A DNA stretch of 14,951 nt from an uncultured Prevotellaceae bacterium. Its GTDB lineage: Bacteria; Bacteroidota; Bacteroidia; Bacteroidales; Muribaculaceae. This document shows, piece after piece, positions 14,501 through 14,951 of this stretch; position 1 is the stretch's first letter, and each line of letters begins with the position of its first letter. The position numbers and the translations under genes are program-made. The stretch spans positions 1-14,951 of the forward strand of contig CALEJB010000010.1 of the NCBI GenBank assembly GCA_937898675.1, read 5' to 3'. Under the pieces are notes generated by a model. That model did no database searches. It was not told the origin of the DNA and was given only the letters and a program-made list of their open reading frames with translations.

Positions 14501-14951
14501 TCAGACGGCCTTGTTGTCGATGATGCGGCTGTCGAGCGGCGTGTCCAAGGCGGGAACGGGCTTGAGCGGCTGGTCAGCGCCGGCGGCGGGCGCCATGAGC
14601 GATGCGGGCCAGCTGCCGTTGAGCAGGTAGTCGATGAGTACGCTCACGTCCGACACGTCCACGCTGCCGCTGACATCGCAGTCGGCGTTGTCCTCGTTGA
14701 CTGCCGCACCGTTGAGCAGGTGGTCAATAAGCGCGCTCACGTCCGACACGTCCACATAGCCGTCGTCGTTGACGTCGCCGCGCATGCCAACGACCTCGCT
14801 CACGATGCTGTAGAACTTCTTCCAGACCTCGGCGGCCTTGTAGGCGTTGACGGCGGCACGGTTGGGCACATGCAGCGTCACGCGGGCCTGGTCGGGGCCG
14901 TAAAAGCAGTTGACGGGCACCGACGCGGGCGTAGGCCTGGCAACATAGAGG
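14501..14951 (-). CDS. Dockerin protein, 3' part, cut by window edge
   Basis: The reading frame stays open to the last base, so the 5' end lies outside. About 150 residues are visible. The first part (LYVARPTPASVPVNCFYGPDQ-like, then ARVTLHVPNRAAV and WKKFYSI) closely parallels the end of the second LRR block in the 1080-residue neighbour (PDQQRATLHVPTQAAV, WKKFYSI), so the missing part is probably BspA-like. A dockerin pair follows: loops DVNDDGYVDVSD and DCDVSGSVDVSD, each followed by a SALIDHLLNG or SVLIDYLLNG helix. The C-terminal tail contains LMAPAA, PLKPVPA and DSRIIDNKAV, shared with the neighbour. A GTG within the frame at 14920 is not taken as the start because the homology extends through it. 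Secretion is expected but the signal peptide is not in view. Confidence 0.88.
   Translation of the reverse strand, partial: LYVARPTPASVPVNCFYGPDQARVTLHVPNRAAVNAYKAAEVWKKFYSIVSEVVGMRGDVNDDGYVDVSDVSALIDHLLNGAAVNEDNADCDVSGSVDVSDVSVLIDYLLNGSWPASLMAPAAGADQPLKPVPALDTPLDSRIIDNKAV

Noticed and set aside
195..14800. CRISPR array or insertion sequence
   Set aside because: The only regular repeats are the dockerin halves inside genes and two 3' hairpins; no spacer-repeat pattern, transposase or terminal inverted repeats were seen.

Overview
The window looks like chromosomal DNA from a GC-rich member of the Bacteroidales, most likely a gut Muribaculaceae or Prevotellaceae relative. This rests on four observations: Bacteroidetes-type promoters (TTTG or TTG, 19 to 22 bases, then TAnnTTTG); BspA-like leucine-rich surface proteins; secreted proteins ending in type I dockerin repeats; and two POT transporters of the Bacteroidetes type starting MFxxxPKG. 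The family assignment is inference. Every protein gene and the single tRNA lie on the minus strand, so gene order below follows transcription, from high to low coordinates.

Right end (14951 to 10900): the 3' part of a secreted dockerin protein cut by the window edge, then a complete 1080-residue BspA-like protein built from leucine-rich repeats, two copies of a roughly 220-residue beta-rich module, a dockerin pair and an unusual C-terminal tail. The cut protein carries a similar tail. The 1080-residue gene has its own clear promoter, and both genes are followed by nearly the same GC-rich hairpin. Next (10807 to 8708) is a PpiD/SurA-like membrane-anchored periplasmic chaperone, also with a textbook promoter.

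Middle (8707 to 8030): about 680 bases without a credible protein gene. This is the most interesting part. On the plus strand, opposite to all genes, it holds a GC-rich structured RNA. Its core resembles a cobalamin riboswitch (GCGCAACTGTAA, a CACT segment, a degenerate B12-box-like 3' end, long-range closing helices). An intrinsic terminator follows, then about 90 bases with no real gene, then a second terminator hairpin convergent with the chaperone gene. The best current reading is an orphan riboswitch that controls a short or antisense RNA, or the remains of a lost regulated gene.

Left half (8029 to 1577): sufE (Fe-S cluster assembly), two POT-family peptide transporters separated by a spacer with three overlapping hairpins, then a probable operon hpt - adk - yihY (purine salvage, adenylate kinase, YihY/BrkB membrane protein). 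Finally come a tRNA-Leu(UAA) with promoter and terminator, and a small secreted protein with a possible cohesin-like beta-sandwich and a C-terminal dockerin (1199 to 195). Positions 1 to 194 hold nothing I can name.

The housekeeping part (purine salvage, peptide uptake, Fe-S maturation, periplasmic folding) is ordinary. The accessory interest lies in the three dockerin proteins with their shared tails, and in the plus-strand RNA.
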